Below, piece after piece: positions 53,702-62,764 of a stretch of DNA of 64,000 nt. The number at the start of each line of letters is the position of its first letter. Positions within the stretch are counted from its first letter, which is position 1. Source of the stretch: Herminiimonas contaminans. Lineage in GTDB: Bacteria; Pseudomonadota; Gammaproteobacteria; Burkholderiales; Burkholderiaceae_D. The notes beneath the pieces were generated by a model that saw only the letters and a program-made list of their open reading frames with translations, was not told where the DNA came from and made no database searches. Position numbers and translations under genes: made by a program. The stretch spans positions 93,638 through 157,637 of the forward strand of contig NZ_JADOEL010000008.1 of NCBI RefSeq assembly GCF_015645465.1, written 5' to 3'.

Positions 53702-55390
53702 ATGCAAAGATTCATCGAGAGATTGGTTGCGGTCTGTCTGACAAGCGCACTGGGTCAATTGGCCTTGATGCCGCATGCCAGCGCAGACACACGCAGCGCC
53801 GGCCAGGGCAATCCTCTCGATAACCTGCCCAAGCTCGAACCTAGTCCTGCGCCCGCCGTCACCGTAGACATCCAGCCACAAGCGCTGGATCCTGCCATGC
53901 AGCGTTTGCTGGCTAGTCGCATCGTACCTTCACGCTTCAAAATTTCCGGTGTCGAAAGCATACCGTTTGAACTCGTCGCTGCTGAATTCGCCCCACTGAG
54001 CAATCGCGAAGTGACCGTCGCCCAGCTGCTGCAAGCAGCAAACAAAGTGACGCAGATCTACCAGGCCAAAGGCTATCCGCTCTCTTTTGCCTTCGTGCCC
54101 GCGCAAACCTTCCAGGACAATATCGTCGAGATCAATGTGGTCGAGGGTTATGTCAGCACGGTCAAGATAGAAGGCAACCCAGGTGCGTCGGAAGAGCGCT
54201 TGCGGAACATTGCAGAGCAACTGAAAGAAGACCGCCCGCTGAGCCGCGATACCTTTGACCGTATCACGACCATCTTGAGTTTGCAGCCCGGCATGCGCAT
54301 CAAGGCTACCGTGAAGCCGCCAGAGAATACCGATGGTGCGTCCGAGATGACGCTGGACGTCAGCCGTAAACCTGTGACTACCTCATTTGCATTGGATACC
54401 GCAACGTCGTCGCTGCGCGGCATCTTCAGCGTAACTGAGAACGGCCTGACGCCGCTTGGAGAACAAGTGACAGTGAGTGCGATTGCGCCACGCGGACCTT
54501 CGCGTGAAGAGTATGTCGGTGTGAACTACATACAGCCTATCCGCTATCAAGGGATGTTGTTGCAGGTCACGCTCTCTGACTACAAAGGTGAACCGGAAAA
54601 TCAATCGCTGCCTGCGCAGCAACTGCAGTCACGTTATCAAACGAAAACACAGCGTGTCAGCGCGAGCCTGAGCTATCCATTGATATTGAAACCGACGCGT
54701 GCACTGACCTTGTCCGGCGGTATCTACGCCGTCAAAAATTCTTCGCGCTATTCGCTGAATGTGCCTGCGCCTGCACCGAGTATCGAATTCAGTTCGGACA
54801 TCCGCGCGCTGAGCCTGGAACTGACATCGACCGAAGTCTCGGATCGCAGCAGCATGCAATGGTCACTGGGTGTCTACCAGGGGCTGGATAGCCTGGGTGC
54901 ACGCCAGATCAACGGCAACATCGACCTAGACTTTTTGCGTGTCAAAGGCAGCTTCACGCGTACCAATACATTTGATGGCGGCTATGGCATCACAGTCAGC
55001 GGCATGGGCCAATACAGCAGCAACATCCTGCCCTTGTCGGAACAGGTCAGTTTTGGCGCCAAGCAATATGGCCTGGCTTATCCGGTCGGTGAAATCGCAG
55101 GTGACAAAGGCTGGGGCGTCTCGCTCGAATTCAATCGCGCTTTCCCATACGACGGTAACTACGTGAAACGCATCCAGCCGTATGTAATGGCAGATGCAGC
55201 CAAGGTCTACGTCAATGCAGGACGCTTGTCGCATAGCGAGATTGCATCGGTCGGCACCGGCGTGCGCTTTACCGACCAGCGCCACTATTCGCTCGATCTG
55301 TCGATCGCACAACCGGTAGGTGAGGTCCCGATTAACGCGAGCAAACGTGCACCGCGCTTGAACCTTGGATATTCGTATCAGCTGGACTAG
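53702..55390 (+). CDS. TpsB/FhaC/ShlB-type outer-membrane transporter
   Basis: 562 residues: signal peptide to about residue 29 (PHASA-D), a Pro-rich linker, POTRA domains (about 78-225; FKISGVESIPFELV, VVEGYVSTVKIEGNPGAS), then a 16-strand-type barrel. The C-terminal region shows PYVMADAAKVYVNAG and LASVGTGVRF-like sequence (IASVGTGVRFTDQ), as in two-partner secretion porins. In the usual L6 motif (VRAYP or VRGY, then GE..GD.G) this protein has GLAYPVGEIAGDKG, with Leu458 where the key Arg is expected. No TpsA exoprotein with a TPS domain is nearby; the repeat lipoprotein upstream is the obvious candidate partner. Confidence 0.87.
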   Translation: MQRFIERLVAVCLTSALGQLALMPHASADTRSAGQGNPLDNLPKLEPSPAPAVTVDIQPQALDPAMQRLLASRIVPSRFKISGVESIPFELVAAEFAPLSNREVTVAQLLQAANKVTQIYQAKGYPLSFAFVPAQTFQDNIVEINVVEGYVSTVKIEGNPGASEERLRNIAEQLKEDRPLSRDTFDRITTILSLQPGMRIKATVKPPENTDGASEMTLDVSRKPVTTSFALDTATSSLRGIFSVTENGLTPLGEQVTVSAIAPRGPSREEYVGVNYIQPIRYQGMLLQVTLSDYKGEPENQSLPAQQLQSRYQTKTQRVSASLSYPLILKPTRALTLSGGIYAVKNSSRYSLNVPAPAPSIEFSSDIRALSLELTSTEVSDRSSMQWSLGVYQGLDSLGARQINGNIDLDFLRVKGSFTRTNTFDGGYGITVSGMGQYSSNILPLSEQVSFGAKQYGLAYPVGEIAGDKGWGVSLEFNRAFPYDGNYVKRIQPYVMADAAKVYVNAGRLSHSEIASVGTGVRFTDQRHYSLDLSIAQPVGEVPINASKRAPRLNLGYSYQLD

Positions 55391-55598
55391 AACAGGATAA
55401 GACTAAGGCCATCGTGCAGGAAAAGAGATGGCCAGATGGGGAGAACGGCGTTTCCTATTGATTGTAAGAGCTGTGTTAGAGAAAGGAGTCTGACATCGAA
55501 AACGAACAGAAGGCATCAGAAAAAATGGGCGACGGTTCGGTTGAACGCGTCGTTTAAAACGAAGTGACATCTATTTGATAGAGATACAGGAGCAGGAA

Positions 55599-55778
55599 AT
55601 GAAAAGCCAAATTATCCGTTTTATGAAAGATGAAGAAGGTGCGACCGCGATTGAGTATGGACTGATCGCTGGTTTGATTGCTGTCGTCATCATCGCAGCC
55701 ATTACTTCAATAGGTACAAATCTGGATGGCATCTTTGATGTGATCGTAACCAAACTGACAGCCGTTCCTAGGACCTGA
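55599..55778 (+). CDS. flp: Flp-type pilin of the Tad system
   Basis: 59 residues. Prepilin site G14 | ATAIEYGLIAGLIAVVIIAAI with the Flp-specific Glu-Tyr pair at mature 5-6, then a short tail. It is cleaved by the TadV peptidase encoded just downstream and polymerised by the Tad machine. ATG 55599 is chosen: CAGGAGCAGGAA precedes it. A small inverted repeat (AGCGCT ... AGCGCT, 55780-55801) follows and may trim or stabilise the pilin mRNA. Confidence 0.95.
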   Translation: MKSQIIRFMKDEEGATAIEYGLIAGLIAVVIIAAITSIGTNLDGIFDVIVTKLTAVPRT

Positions 55779-55847
55779 TAGCGCTTAATGTTGTTAGCGC
55801 TGTTGATAAAGAGCATGAGTCGATACCCCTAGCGCCATGTTGAATTG

Positions 55848-56363
55848 ATGACTGTATTCACCGTTTTATTGTGTATTGCAGTTATTGCTTACGACTTCAT
55901 GTTTCGTCGTGTGCCGAACGGCTTGCTCTTGCTGTTCTTGCTGGCACACATAGCGAGCGTGATAGTGAATGGGCATGGCATAGGCGGTATTGATGTATGG
56001 AATTCTGTCATCGGTGCCGTACTTGGATTGATGGTCTTTGTTCCCTTGTATGTATGGCGAGTAATGGGGGCAGGAGATGTCAAATTCCTGGTAGTCATCG
56101 GTGTGTTGCTGGGGTTTAAAGGATTGTTTGTTGTATGGCTGATAGGTAGTGTTTTGGCTGGAATGCATGCGCTCGTATTTCATCTTTATGGTGCATTGAC
56201 AGGCCTCATCCCTTTAAGACTGAATCGCTTCATGCAGCAGGTGGCAGATGGCGAAATGTATAAACGGATGATGAATGCGCGCCAGGGAAGAAAGGGCATT
56301 CCCTACGCCGCCTATCTGGCTATTGCGTTTATTTACTCCGTGGGTAAGGCATGGGGGGGATGA
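55848..56363 (+). CDS. tadV: TadV/CpaA, A24-family prepilin peptidase
   Basis: 171 residues, five to six membrane helices. The two catalytic aspartates are in YDFMFRRVPNG (early) and RVMGAGDVKFLVVIG (GxGD). It is the short form without the N-methylating domain. It cleaves Flp and pseudopilins. ATG 55848 is preferred over the TTG one codon upstream. Overlaps tadE by 4 bases. Confidence 0.93.
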   Translation: MTVFTVLLCIAVIAYDFMFRRVPNGLLLLFLLAHIASVIVNGHGIGGIDVWNSVIGAVLGLMVFVPLYVWRVMGAGDVKFLVVIGVLLGFKGLFVVWLIGSVLAGMHALVFHLYGALTGLIPLRLNRFMQQVADGEMYKRMMNARQGRKGIPYAAYLAIAFIYSVGKAWGG

Positions 56364-56866
56364 TGAAAAACGTAACTCCAGATCATGCAAAAGCAGGGCA
56401 CCCATCTATACGCTTTGCTCATGACGTTGATAAGCAGCGTGGCGCTGCCGTCATTGAGTTTGCGTTTGTCTTCCCTATCTTTTTCGTCATCTTTTACGCC
56501 GTCATTACCTATGGTCTGATTTTTGTGGCGCAGCAGTCGATTACGCTGGCGGCTGCAGAAGGTGCGCGAGCAGCATTGCGCTATGCAAGTTCGGATACGG
56601 TACGCGAGACCAATGCGACGAATGCGGCAATTGGTACAGGGAGCTCGGCTTACTGGCTGACGCCACGCTTAACCGTAACGAATGCGCTTTCCACTTGTCC
56701 ATACAGTAGCGCCGCAAACAACAACGCCGGAGTGCGTTGTTATCGCGTGACGGTTACATACGCAAACTACCGACAAAATCCGCTTGCTCCCATATTGCTC
56801 GGATCATTGCTGAAGGTATCCGTTCCGGAGAAGCTTGAAAGCACCGCGATTATTCAACTCGATTAA
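56360..56866 (+). CDS. tadE: TadE-like pseudopilin
   Basis: 168 residues. After a long hydrophilic leader comes KQRGAAVIEFAFVFPIFFVIFYAVITYGLIFV, with the TadE-type site G|AAVIEFAFV and Glu at mature 5. The C-terminal domain has one probable disulfide (CPYSSAANNNAGVRC). Either ATG 56360 (ATGA overlap) or 56363 may be used. Pseudopilins of this class are needed for Flp fibre assembly. Confidence 0.9.
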   Translation: MMKNVTPDHAKAGHPSIRFAHDVDKQRGAAVIEFAFVFPIFFVIFYAVITYGLIFVAQQSITLAAAEGARAALRYASSDTVRETNATNAAIGTGSSAYWLTPRLTVTNALSTCPYSSAANNNAGVRCYRVTVTYANYRQNPLAPILLGSLLKVSVPEKLESTAIIQLD

Positions 56867-56893
56867 TAAACCACCATAAAGAATTATGCGCTC

Positions 56894-57847
56894 ATGAACA
56901 AACTAACAAAAATCATCGCTGTAGTTCTTGTCTTGCTGGCGCTGTGCCTGGCCGCACTTGCATGGTGGATGGGGCGACAACCACCTCCCCAGCCTATGGA
57001 AGTTAAGACGGTAGCTGCGCCTAAAGCGGCCGAGTATCCCGTGGTTGTCGCGGCCGAGAAACTGGAAAAAGGGAAGCAGATAACGGCAAGCAATGTGAAG
57101 CTGGTGGCGTTTCCCGTCACTGCAAACGGCACATACGCAAACGCGGCGGATGTCATAGGCAAGGTGCCTGCTGTTGATATCGCTGCTGACACCCTGGTGA
57201 CGGAAGAACAACTGGTTCGTGGACTGGCCTTAAAACTGGCGGAAGGTGAGCGTGCGGTGGCGATACCAGTAGATGAAGTGGTTGGAGTGGGGAATCGTAT
57301 CGCTGCGGGTGACTATGTGGATGTCTTCTTCACCCTGAAGAAAGGAAGTGACGCTGAATTCGGGCAATCTCGTTTAGTGGCGTCGCGCCGACTGGTATTG
57401 ACCTACGGCGCTGCGACCGTCGGCGAAGCGCAGGCTAGTCCAAATGCGCTGGCAAACAGCCAGACCGCACAAACAGTACAAGCACGCACGGCCGTGCTGG
57501 CCACACCCATCGATCAGGTTAATCAGCTGTTGCTGGCAGCACAGAACGGTAAGTTGACCTTGGTACTCCGACACCCTGGCGATAACGGTATCGCGGATAT
57601 GAATCTGTTTCCTGAGCCTAAGAATGTATTGAAGGAAAAGATTGGTTTATCGCAGGCAGACAAAGAGGAATTGAAAACGGGCGATAACCAGGCTTATGCT
57701 GGTATCGATTTCTCGAGTTGGGCGGGGACTGGAAATGTAACTCGTCCACATGCCGCAAACAGCGGCTCCGCGCCCAGGACACAAAGCAGATCGTCGAGCA
57801 CTCTAGAGGTCATTAAAGGAACGCAGCGGGAAAACGTTAGCTTCTGA
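56894..57847 (+). CDS. cpaB: CpaB/RcpC, Flp pilus periplasmic assembly protein
   Basis: 317 residues: an N-terminal membrane helix (about 6-25), then an SAF domain (VVVAAEKLEKGKQITASNVKLVAFP, ... IPVDEVVGVGNRIAAGDYVDVFFT), then a beta-rich region and a disordered tail. CpaB links the inner membrane and the secretin CpaC. Start has weak ribosome-binding sequence but fits the family. Confidence 0.93.
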   Translation: MNKLTKIIAVVLVLLALCLAALAWWMGRQPPPQPMEVKTVAAPKAAEYPVVVAAEKLEKGKQITASNVKLVAFPVTANGTYANAADVIGKVPAVDIAADTLVTEEQLVRGLALKLAEGERAVAIPVDEVVGVGNRIAAGDYVDVFFTLKKGSDAEFGQSRLVASRRLVLTYGAATVGEAQASPNALANSQTAQTVQARTAVLATPIDQVNQLLLAAQNGKLTLVLRHPGDNGIADMNLFPEPKNVLKEKIGLSQADKEELKTGDNQAYAGIDFSSWAGTGNVTRPHAANSGSAPRTQSRSSSTLEVIKGTQRENVSF

Positions 57848-57889
57848 GCCGTAAAAAACTATCGATAATCTGACGCGGATGGCTGATAA

Positions 57890-59179
57890 ATGAGAATACT
57901 TAATGCCTTAGTGATTGTTGCCGGATTACTGTCTTCTTCCGTATTGGCAGAGGACATGAATGTAACGGTGAGGGTACGCGAGCAGCTGCAGCTAAAGACG
58001 CCCGCGGATCTGGAGCGTATTGCTGTAGCCGATCCGGAGGTCGCTGATGTCCTGATCATCAAAGGATCAGGAAAGCGGCCGGGCAGCATCATGCTGCTGG
58101 GTAAAAAGCCGGGCAGTACCAGCGTAACTGCATGGCAGCGCAATGGTCCGACTAAAGTATGGCAAGTGCAGGTTCAGAGTGCCCTGCAAAGCACTTTGCC
58201 GGAAGAGGGAATGGATCTGCAGATTAGTGGCGACACCGCCAGCCTGCGTGGCCAGGCACCTTCCTTGTTGTCACATGCGAACGTAGCAACAGCCGGTGCG
58301 CAGGTGGTAGGTAGGGAAAAATTGCTGGATAGCTCTACGGTTGCCACCAGTGGCATGGTGCAGATAGATGTACAGATCGTTGAATTCAGTCGCAACGTGC
58401 TGAAGGAAGCAGGTTTTGACTTCCTGTTCAACCAGAATCGCGGCGCGACGTTTAGCTTCGGTCTGAATAATTTTTCTACCATCTTGTCTTCTACAGTGCA
58501 GACGCCGGTGTCCCAGGCATTCAACCTATTGGGAAGTTCGAGTGTAAATGCCCGTGTAAAGCTGATAGAGCAAAATGGTTTGGCGCGTGTACTTGCGCGA
58601 CCTTCATTGACCGCTCTTTCTGGGCAGAGCGCCAGTTTTCTGGCCGGTGGTGAGTTGCCGGTTCCACAGTCAGGCGGACTCGGAACTACAACCGTTATCT
58701 ATAAGTCATTCGGTATCGGTTTGACCGTCACACCTACCGTTTTGTCTGCAAATCGTATTGCGTTGAAAGTGGCTCCTGAGGCCAGCGATCTCGATTATGC
58801 GAATGCGATCGTGACCAACAATATGCTGATTCCCGCAATATCCACGCGTCGTACAGAAACGACGCTGGAGCTTGGTGACGGTGAAAGCTTTGTTATTGGC
58901 GGTCTGGTCTCACGTACGACTAAATCAAGTGTGAACAAGGTTCCGTTCCTTGGCGATCTACCGATACTTGGTCCCTTCTTTCGCAGCATGCAATACAGCC
59001 AGGATGAAAAGGAGCTGGTCATTATTGCGACACCGCATCTGGTGAAACCAATAGCGAAAGGCACACAGCTTCCGCTGCCTGGCGATGACAAGGAAAGACG
59101 AGATACTCCGGCGAATGCCTGGGGTAGTTATGTGATGGGCGTCGCAGGGCGCGACGATCTACCAGGATTTTCAAAGTAA
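57890..59179 (+). CDS. cpaC: CpaC/RcpA, secretin of the Flp pilus
   Basis: 429 residues with a signal peptide (SSVLAE), an N-terminal BON-like pilus/N0 domain (LERIAVADPEVADVLII), and a secretin domain with VQIDVQIVEFSRN-like sequence, ARPSLTALSGQSASFLAGGELPVP and VNKVPFLGDLPILGPFFRS near the C-terminus. It forms the outer-membrane channel of the Tad machine, independent of PilQ. Confidence 0.95.
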   Translation: MRILNALVIVAGLLSSSVLAEDMNVTVRVREQLQLKTPADLERIAVADPEVADVLIIKGSGKRPGSIMLLGKKPGSTSVTAWQRNGPTKVWQVQVQSALQSTLPEEGMDLQISGDTASLRGQAPSLLSHANVATAGAQVVGREKLLDSSTVATSGMVQIDVQIVEFSRNVLKEAGFDFLFNQNRGATFSFGLNNFSTILSSTVQTPVSQAFNLLGSSSVNARVKLIEQNGLARVLARPSLTALSGQSASFLAGGELPVPQSGGLGTTTVIYKSFGIGLTVTPTVLSANRIALKVAPEASDLDYANAIVTNNMLIPAISTRRTETTLELGDGESFVIGGLVSRTTKSSVNKVPFLGDLPILGPFFRSMQYSQDEKELVIIATPHLVKPIAKGTQLPLPGDDKERRDTPANAWGSYVMGVAGRDDLPGFSK

Positions 59180-59197
59180 ATAGTGGAGAAGAAATCT

Positions 59198-60457
59198 TTG
59201 GAAAAGCTCATGGAACATAGTCAGCAGCGTGAAACGCAGCTGAATGACAGCAATCGCTTCGTCTTTTGCTCGTCTAACGGCGCGCACTTGCGCTGGCTGG
59301 CCCATGCTTTGAAAGAGTGGCATGTGGTGCAACAGGAACTGGCGCCGATAGCGTTGCTGACCGCACGCGTGGCTGAATGTAAGCCACGTCTGGTATTGCT
59401 CGATTTTTCGGGTAACTGCGGAGACAGCACGGCCAACTGCACGGCAGACATGATCGCATTGGCGCAAATGATGAAGACCAAATTACCGGACGTTCCGGTG
59501 GTCGCAGTTGGCACCATGGACTACCCGGAAGGTGCGGTCGCGGCCTTGCGTGCGGGTGTGCATCACTTTATAGATATGACGGCTCCGGTAGAGGAGGCGC
59601 ACGATGTCATCTACAAACTGGTTGCTGCAGTTGCTGCTCCTGCTGTTGCAATTCAGGGAACATTGATCAGTTTGGTCGGAGCAAGACCTGGTGTAGGCAC
59701 TACGACTTTGTCAGTACATCTGGCCGATCTGCTGCAACTGCGTAAGTCCGTTCAGCACAAGGATTACCAGATAGGTTTGCTGGATCTTGGTTTGCCCGCT
59801 GGGGATGGGCAGTTGTATCTGAATGTGGCGGGGACCTACAGTTTTATGGATACCTTGCGCAATCGCCATCGCCTGGACCGGACATTAATTCAGACTGCCC
59901 TGACCAATAGTCATAACGGAATCAAAGTCATTTCCCTGCCACGCGTACTCAAGGAGATGGCCGGAGTATCGCATGATGATGTGCTGTCATTGTTGACGCA
60001 ATTGCGACTTTATTTTGATGTCCTAGTGTTGGACCTGGGCGGCCTCGCTGATACGGAACTGGTGGAGTGCATCGCGAACGCTTCGGATCAGGTGCTGTTT
60101 GTGACAGATCAAAGTGCCGGGGCTCTGGTTTCGCTCTCCGGCATGCTCAAGGAATTCAATAAACACGGCGGTGATGCAAGTCGCCGACAACTGGTCGTCA
60201 ATCGCTATGACATTCGTTATGGCATGAGTGCGCAGCAGATTGCCGAACGTTTCACTCTACCGTTGGCAGCCGCGCTGCCGGAATGCACATTGCGCTTGAT
60301 GAGTAGTGCCAATCAGGGAAAGTTACTACATGAAGTCGCCAAGCACGATCCATACGTGCGAGCGATACAGGATCTGGCAGAAAAATTATTAAATCCGCAT
60401 GCCGAGAAACATGGCGGGAAGTTATCGAGTTGGGTACCAGGTTTTCTCAAGCCATAA
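59198..60457 (+). CDS. cpaE: CpaE/TadZ, ParA/MinD-like localisation protein with degenerate P-loop
   Basis: 419 residues: an N-terminal receiver-like domain (residues about 20-145) without the usual phospho-Asp context, and a C-terminal MinD/ParA-like ATPase. The P-loop reads VGARPGVGTTT (161-170): the signature Lys at the start of the deviant Walker A (KGGxGKT) is replaced by Ala/Arg, and the second Lys by Thr, as in atypical TadZ proteins. TadZ places the Tad machine at its site in the cell. TTG 59198 is chosen since GGAGAAGA lies 7 nt upstream; GTG 59183 and ATG 59210 are alternatives. Confidence 0.88.
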   Translation: MEKLMEHSQQRETQLNDSNRFVFCSSNGAHLRWLAHALKEWHVVQQELAPIALLTARVAECKPRLVLLDFSGNCGDSTANCTADMIALAQMMKTKLPDVPVVAVGTMDYPEGAVAALRAGVHHFIDMTAPVEEAHDVIYKLVAAVAAPAVAIQGTLISLVGARPGVGTTTLSVHLADLLQLRKSVQHKDYQIGLLDLGLPAGDGQLYLNVAGTYSFMDTLRNRHRLDRTLIQTALTNSHNGIKVISLPRVLKEMAGVSHDDVLSLLTQLRLYFDVLVLDLGGLADTELVECIANASDQVLFVTDQSAGALVSLSGMLKEFNKHGGDASRRQLVVNRYDIRYGMSAQQIAERFTLPLAAALPECTLRLMSSANQGKLLHEVAKHDPYVRAIQDLAEKLLNPHAEKHGGKLSSWVPGFLKP

Positions 60458-60502
60458 ATACAACGCATACAACGGCAGCGGCCGGGATAGAGGCAGAGTG
60501 AG

Positions 60503-61819
60503 ATGAACGATCAAGTGGGATTGGCCAATGAGGACAGCGCCTTTGTAAATACGCAAAGGTTCCAGGACATCAAAACCGCCGCGTACGACAATTTGCTGAC
60601 GCGGATAGAAGAGCTCGGTGCCGAGTTCGGACGCTGGTCGCGTGCAGCGATACAGCAATTCGTCAATCTGGACGTAGACGGTTTTGTGCGCTTGCGTCGG
60701 ATCCCCTTGAATGAAAACGAAGTGCGGCTGATTGCCGATGCACTGACCAAGGAACTGGCGGGGCTAGGTCCGCTGGAAGATTTGCTGGCGGACCCTGACG
60801 TTGAAGATATCTTGATCAACGGCTACAACGATGTCTTTGTCTCACGGCATGGTGTGTTGCAACGAGAAACCTTGCGCTTCACCGACAACAATCATTTGCT
60901 GCGCATCGTACGGCGTATCCTGGCTCCGCTAGGACGGCGACTAGATGAGTCGAATCCTATGGTAGACGCACGTCTGCCTGACGGTGGACGTCTGAATGTT
61001 GTGATTGAACCGCTGGCGGTAGACGGACCTATGGTCTCGATACGGAAATTCCGTCGTGATCCCTTGAAGCCATCTGATCTGCGTCAACTCGGCACATTGA
61101 ATGACGAATTATTTGTCCTGCTGGAAAACGCGGTAAAAGCTCGCTGCAACATCCTGATCTCCGGCGGCACCAGTTCGGGGAAAACCTCGCTGCTCAATGC
61201 ACTTGCCTTCTTTTTGCCAGAGAACGAACGCGTGGTGACAGTTGAAGACACCGCCGAGCTATCACTTAACCATCCCCATGTTGTACGCCTGGAATCGCGC
61301 ATAGGTAGCTTTGAAGGTACCGGTGTCGTGACCATACGCGACCTGATCCGGAACAGCTTGCGCATGCGGCCGGACCGCATCATCGTCGGCGAAGTTCGTG
61401 GCGCAGAAGTGCTGGAAATGTTGCAAGCGATGAATACCGGCCATGACGGCTCGATGGCGACCATCCATGCGAACACACCGCGCGAATGCTTGCATCGTAT
61501 AGAGATGCTGGCCGGGTTTGCCGGATTCCAGGGTAGCGAATCCAGTTTGCGTCGTCAGATCGCTGGCGCGATTGACTTCATCGTGCAGATAGGGCGCTTG
61601 TCTAGTGGTCGCCGCCGCATCGTATCCATTACTGAAATTACCGGCGTGGGCGACAACATCATCACCACGCAGGAACTGTATCGCCACGAAAGCTTTAGTG
61701 GTCCCGACGGCGAAGAAAAAGATCGCTGGGTTTCGCTGGGTATACAGCCGCATTCACCAAAACTGAAAAAAATGCGGCCTATGACATCTAACGGCGACCA
61801 TACACAAAAGAGAATCTGA
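60503..61819 (+). CDS. cpaF: CpaF/TadA, secretion ATPase of the Flp pilus
   Basis: 438 residues. The N-terminal domain contains GLGPLEDLLADPDVEDILINGYN; the RecA-like core has Walker A GGTSSGKT (221-228), the Asp and His boxes, RPDRIIVGEVRGAEVLEMLQAMNTGHDGS (Walker B) and TIHANTP. It drives both assembly and, in some species, retraction of Flp fibres. Followed 2 bp later by tadB. Confidence 0.96.
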   Translation: MNDQVGLANEDSAFVNTQRFQDIKTAAYDNLLTRIEELGAEFGRWSRAAIQQFVNLDVDGFVRLRRIPLNENEVRLIADALTKELAGLGPLEDLLADPDVEDILINGYNDVFVSRHGVLQRETLRFTDNNHLLRIVRRILAPLGRRLDESNPMVDARLPDGGRLNVVIEPLAVDGPMVSIRKFRRDPLKPSDLRQLGTLNDELFVLLENAVKARCNILISGGTSSGKTSLLNALAFFLPENERVVTVEDTAELSLNHPHVVRLESRIGSFEGTGVVTIRDLIRNSLRMRPDRIIVGEVRGAEVLEMLQAMNTGHDGSMATIHANTPRECLHRIEMLAGFAGFQGSESSLRRQIAGAIDFIVQIGRLSSGRRRIVSITEITGVGDNIITTQELYRHESFSGPDGEEKDRWVSLGIQPHSPKLKKMRPMTSNGDHTQKRI

Positions 61820-61821
61820 CC

Positions 61822-62757
61822 ATGTCTGCGCTGACTTTATGGATGGTTGCTGCGGCGATTCTGTTACTCGCCGGCGGTATCCTGCTATGGCAAAACGCAC
61901 AGCTGCATCAACAGCAAGACGCGACGTCGGCCTTTGTTGATCATCAGATACGCAATATGGAACAAATGCAGTCGGTTACGTTTGAAGAGGCCGACACAGA
62001 AGCAGTGCTCCAGCCCCGGGTGGAGTCGAATGCATGGCGGAAATTCTTGTTGCGCGCTGGCATAGTCGCTACTCCTCTTTTCTATGTGATTTTGATCGCG
62101 CCAGGAATTGCGCTGGTAGTGCTGGCGGCCTTGTTTGGCGGTGTCTTGTCGGCGCTAGGTACTGCATTTCTGTATGTGACTTTGTCTTACTTCCGTTTAT
62201 GGTTAAAGGCGACACGCCGTCATCAAAAAATGGTGCGGCAATTACCGGCGTTTCTCGACACGATGGTCCGCTTGACCATCGTCGGTAATAGCCTGGAGTC
62301 GGCGTTCCAGGCGACAGTGCTCACTACGGATGCCCCTTTGCGTGAATTACTAGATCGTAGTAATCGCCTGGTGCAGGCAGGTATGGATCTGGAGCATGCG
62401 CTGCTGCAAAAGGCACGCGTCTTTCAAGTGAAGGAGCTCGAACTGATCGCTGCCGTCATCGGCGTGGCCTTACGTTTTGGCGGGCGCGCGGATACCGTTC
62501 TGGAGCGTATGGCTGCTTTTATGCGCGACCGGGAATATGCGCAGAACGAATTGGTAGCGTTATCGGCTGAGGTCAGATTGTCGGCGTGGATATTAGGCCT
62601 GTTGCCGATAGGGATGGGTGTCTTTATGGTGATCTTTAATAACCGGATGTTTGTCACCATGCTGGAAGATCCAATCGGAAAGAATCTTTTGATCTTTGCG
62701 GTCGTACTGGAAATGATCGGTGCCTATTGGTTGTATCGCCTGGCCAAGTCGGTGTGA
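61822..62757 (+). CDS. tadB: TadB, inner-membrane platform protein
   Basis: 311 residues: membrane helices near the N-terminus and at about 85-120, a cytoplasmic T2SF-type domain (LPAFLDTMVRLTIVGNSLESAF, ... ELELIAAVIGVALRFGGRADTVLERM) and two C-terminal helices. TadB and TadC form the platform on which CpaF acts. Only 2 bp after cpaF. Confidence 0.93.
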   Translation: MSALTLWMVAAAILLLAGGILLWQNAQLHQQQDATSAFVDHQIRNMEQMQSVTFEEADTEAVLQPRVESNAWRKFLLRAGIVATPLFYVILIAPGIALVVLAALFGGVLSALGTAFLYVTLSYFRLWLKATRRHQKMVRQLPAFLDTMVRLTIVGNSLESAFQATVLTTDAPLRELLDRSNRLVQAGMDLEHALLQKARVFQVKELELIAAVIGVALRFGGRADTVLERMAAFMRDREYAQNELVALSAEVRLSAWILGLLPIGMGVFMVIFNNRMFVTMLEDPIGKNLLIFAVVLEMIGAYWLYRLAKSV

Positions 62758-62764
62758 GGAAAAA

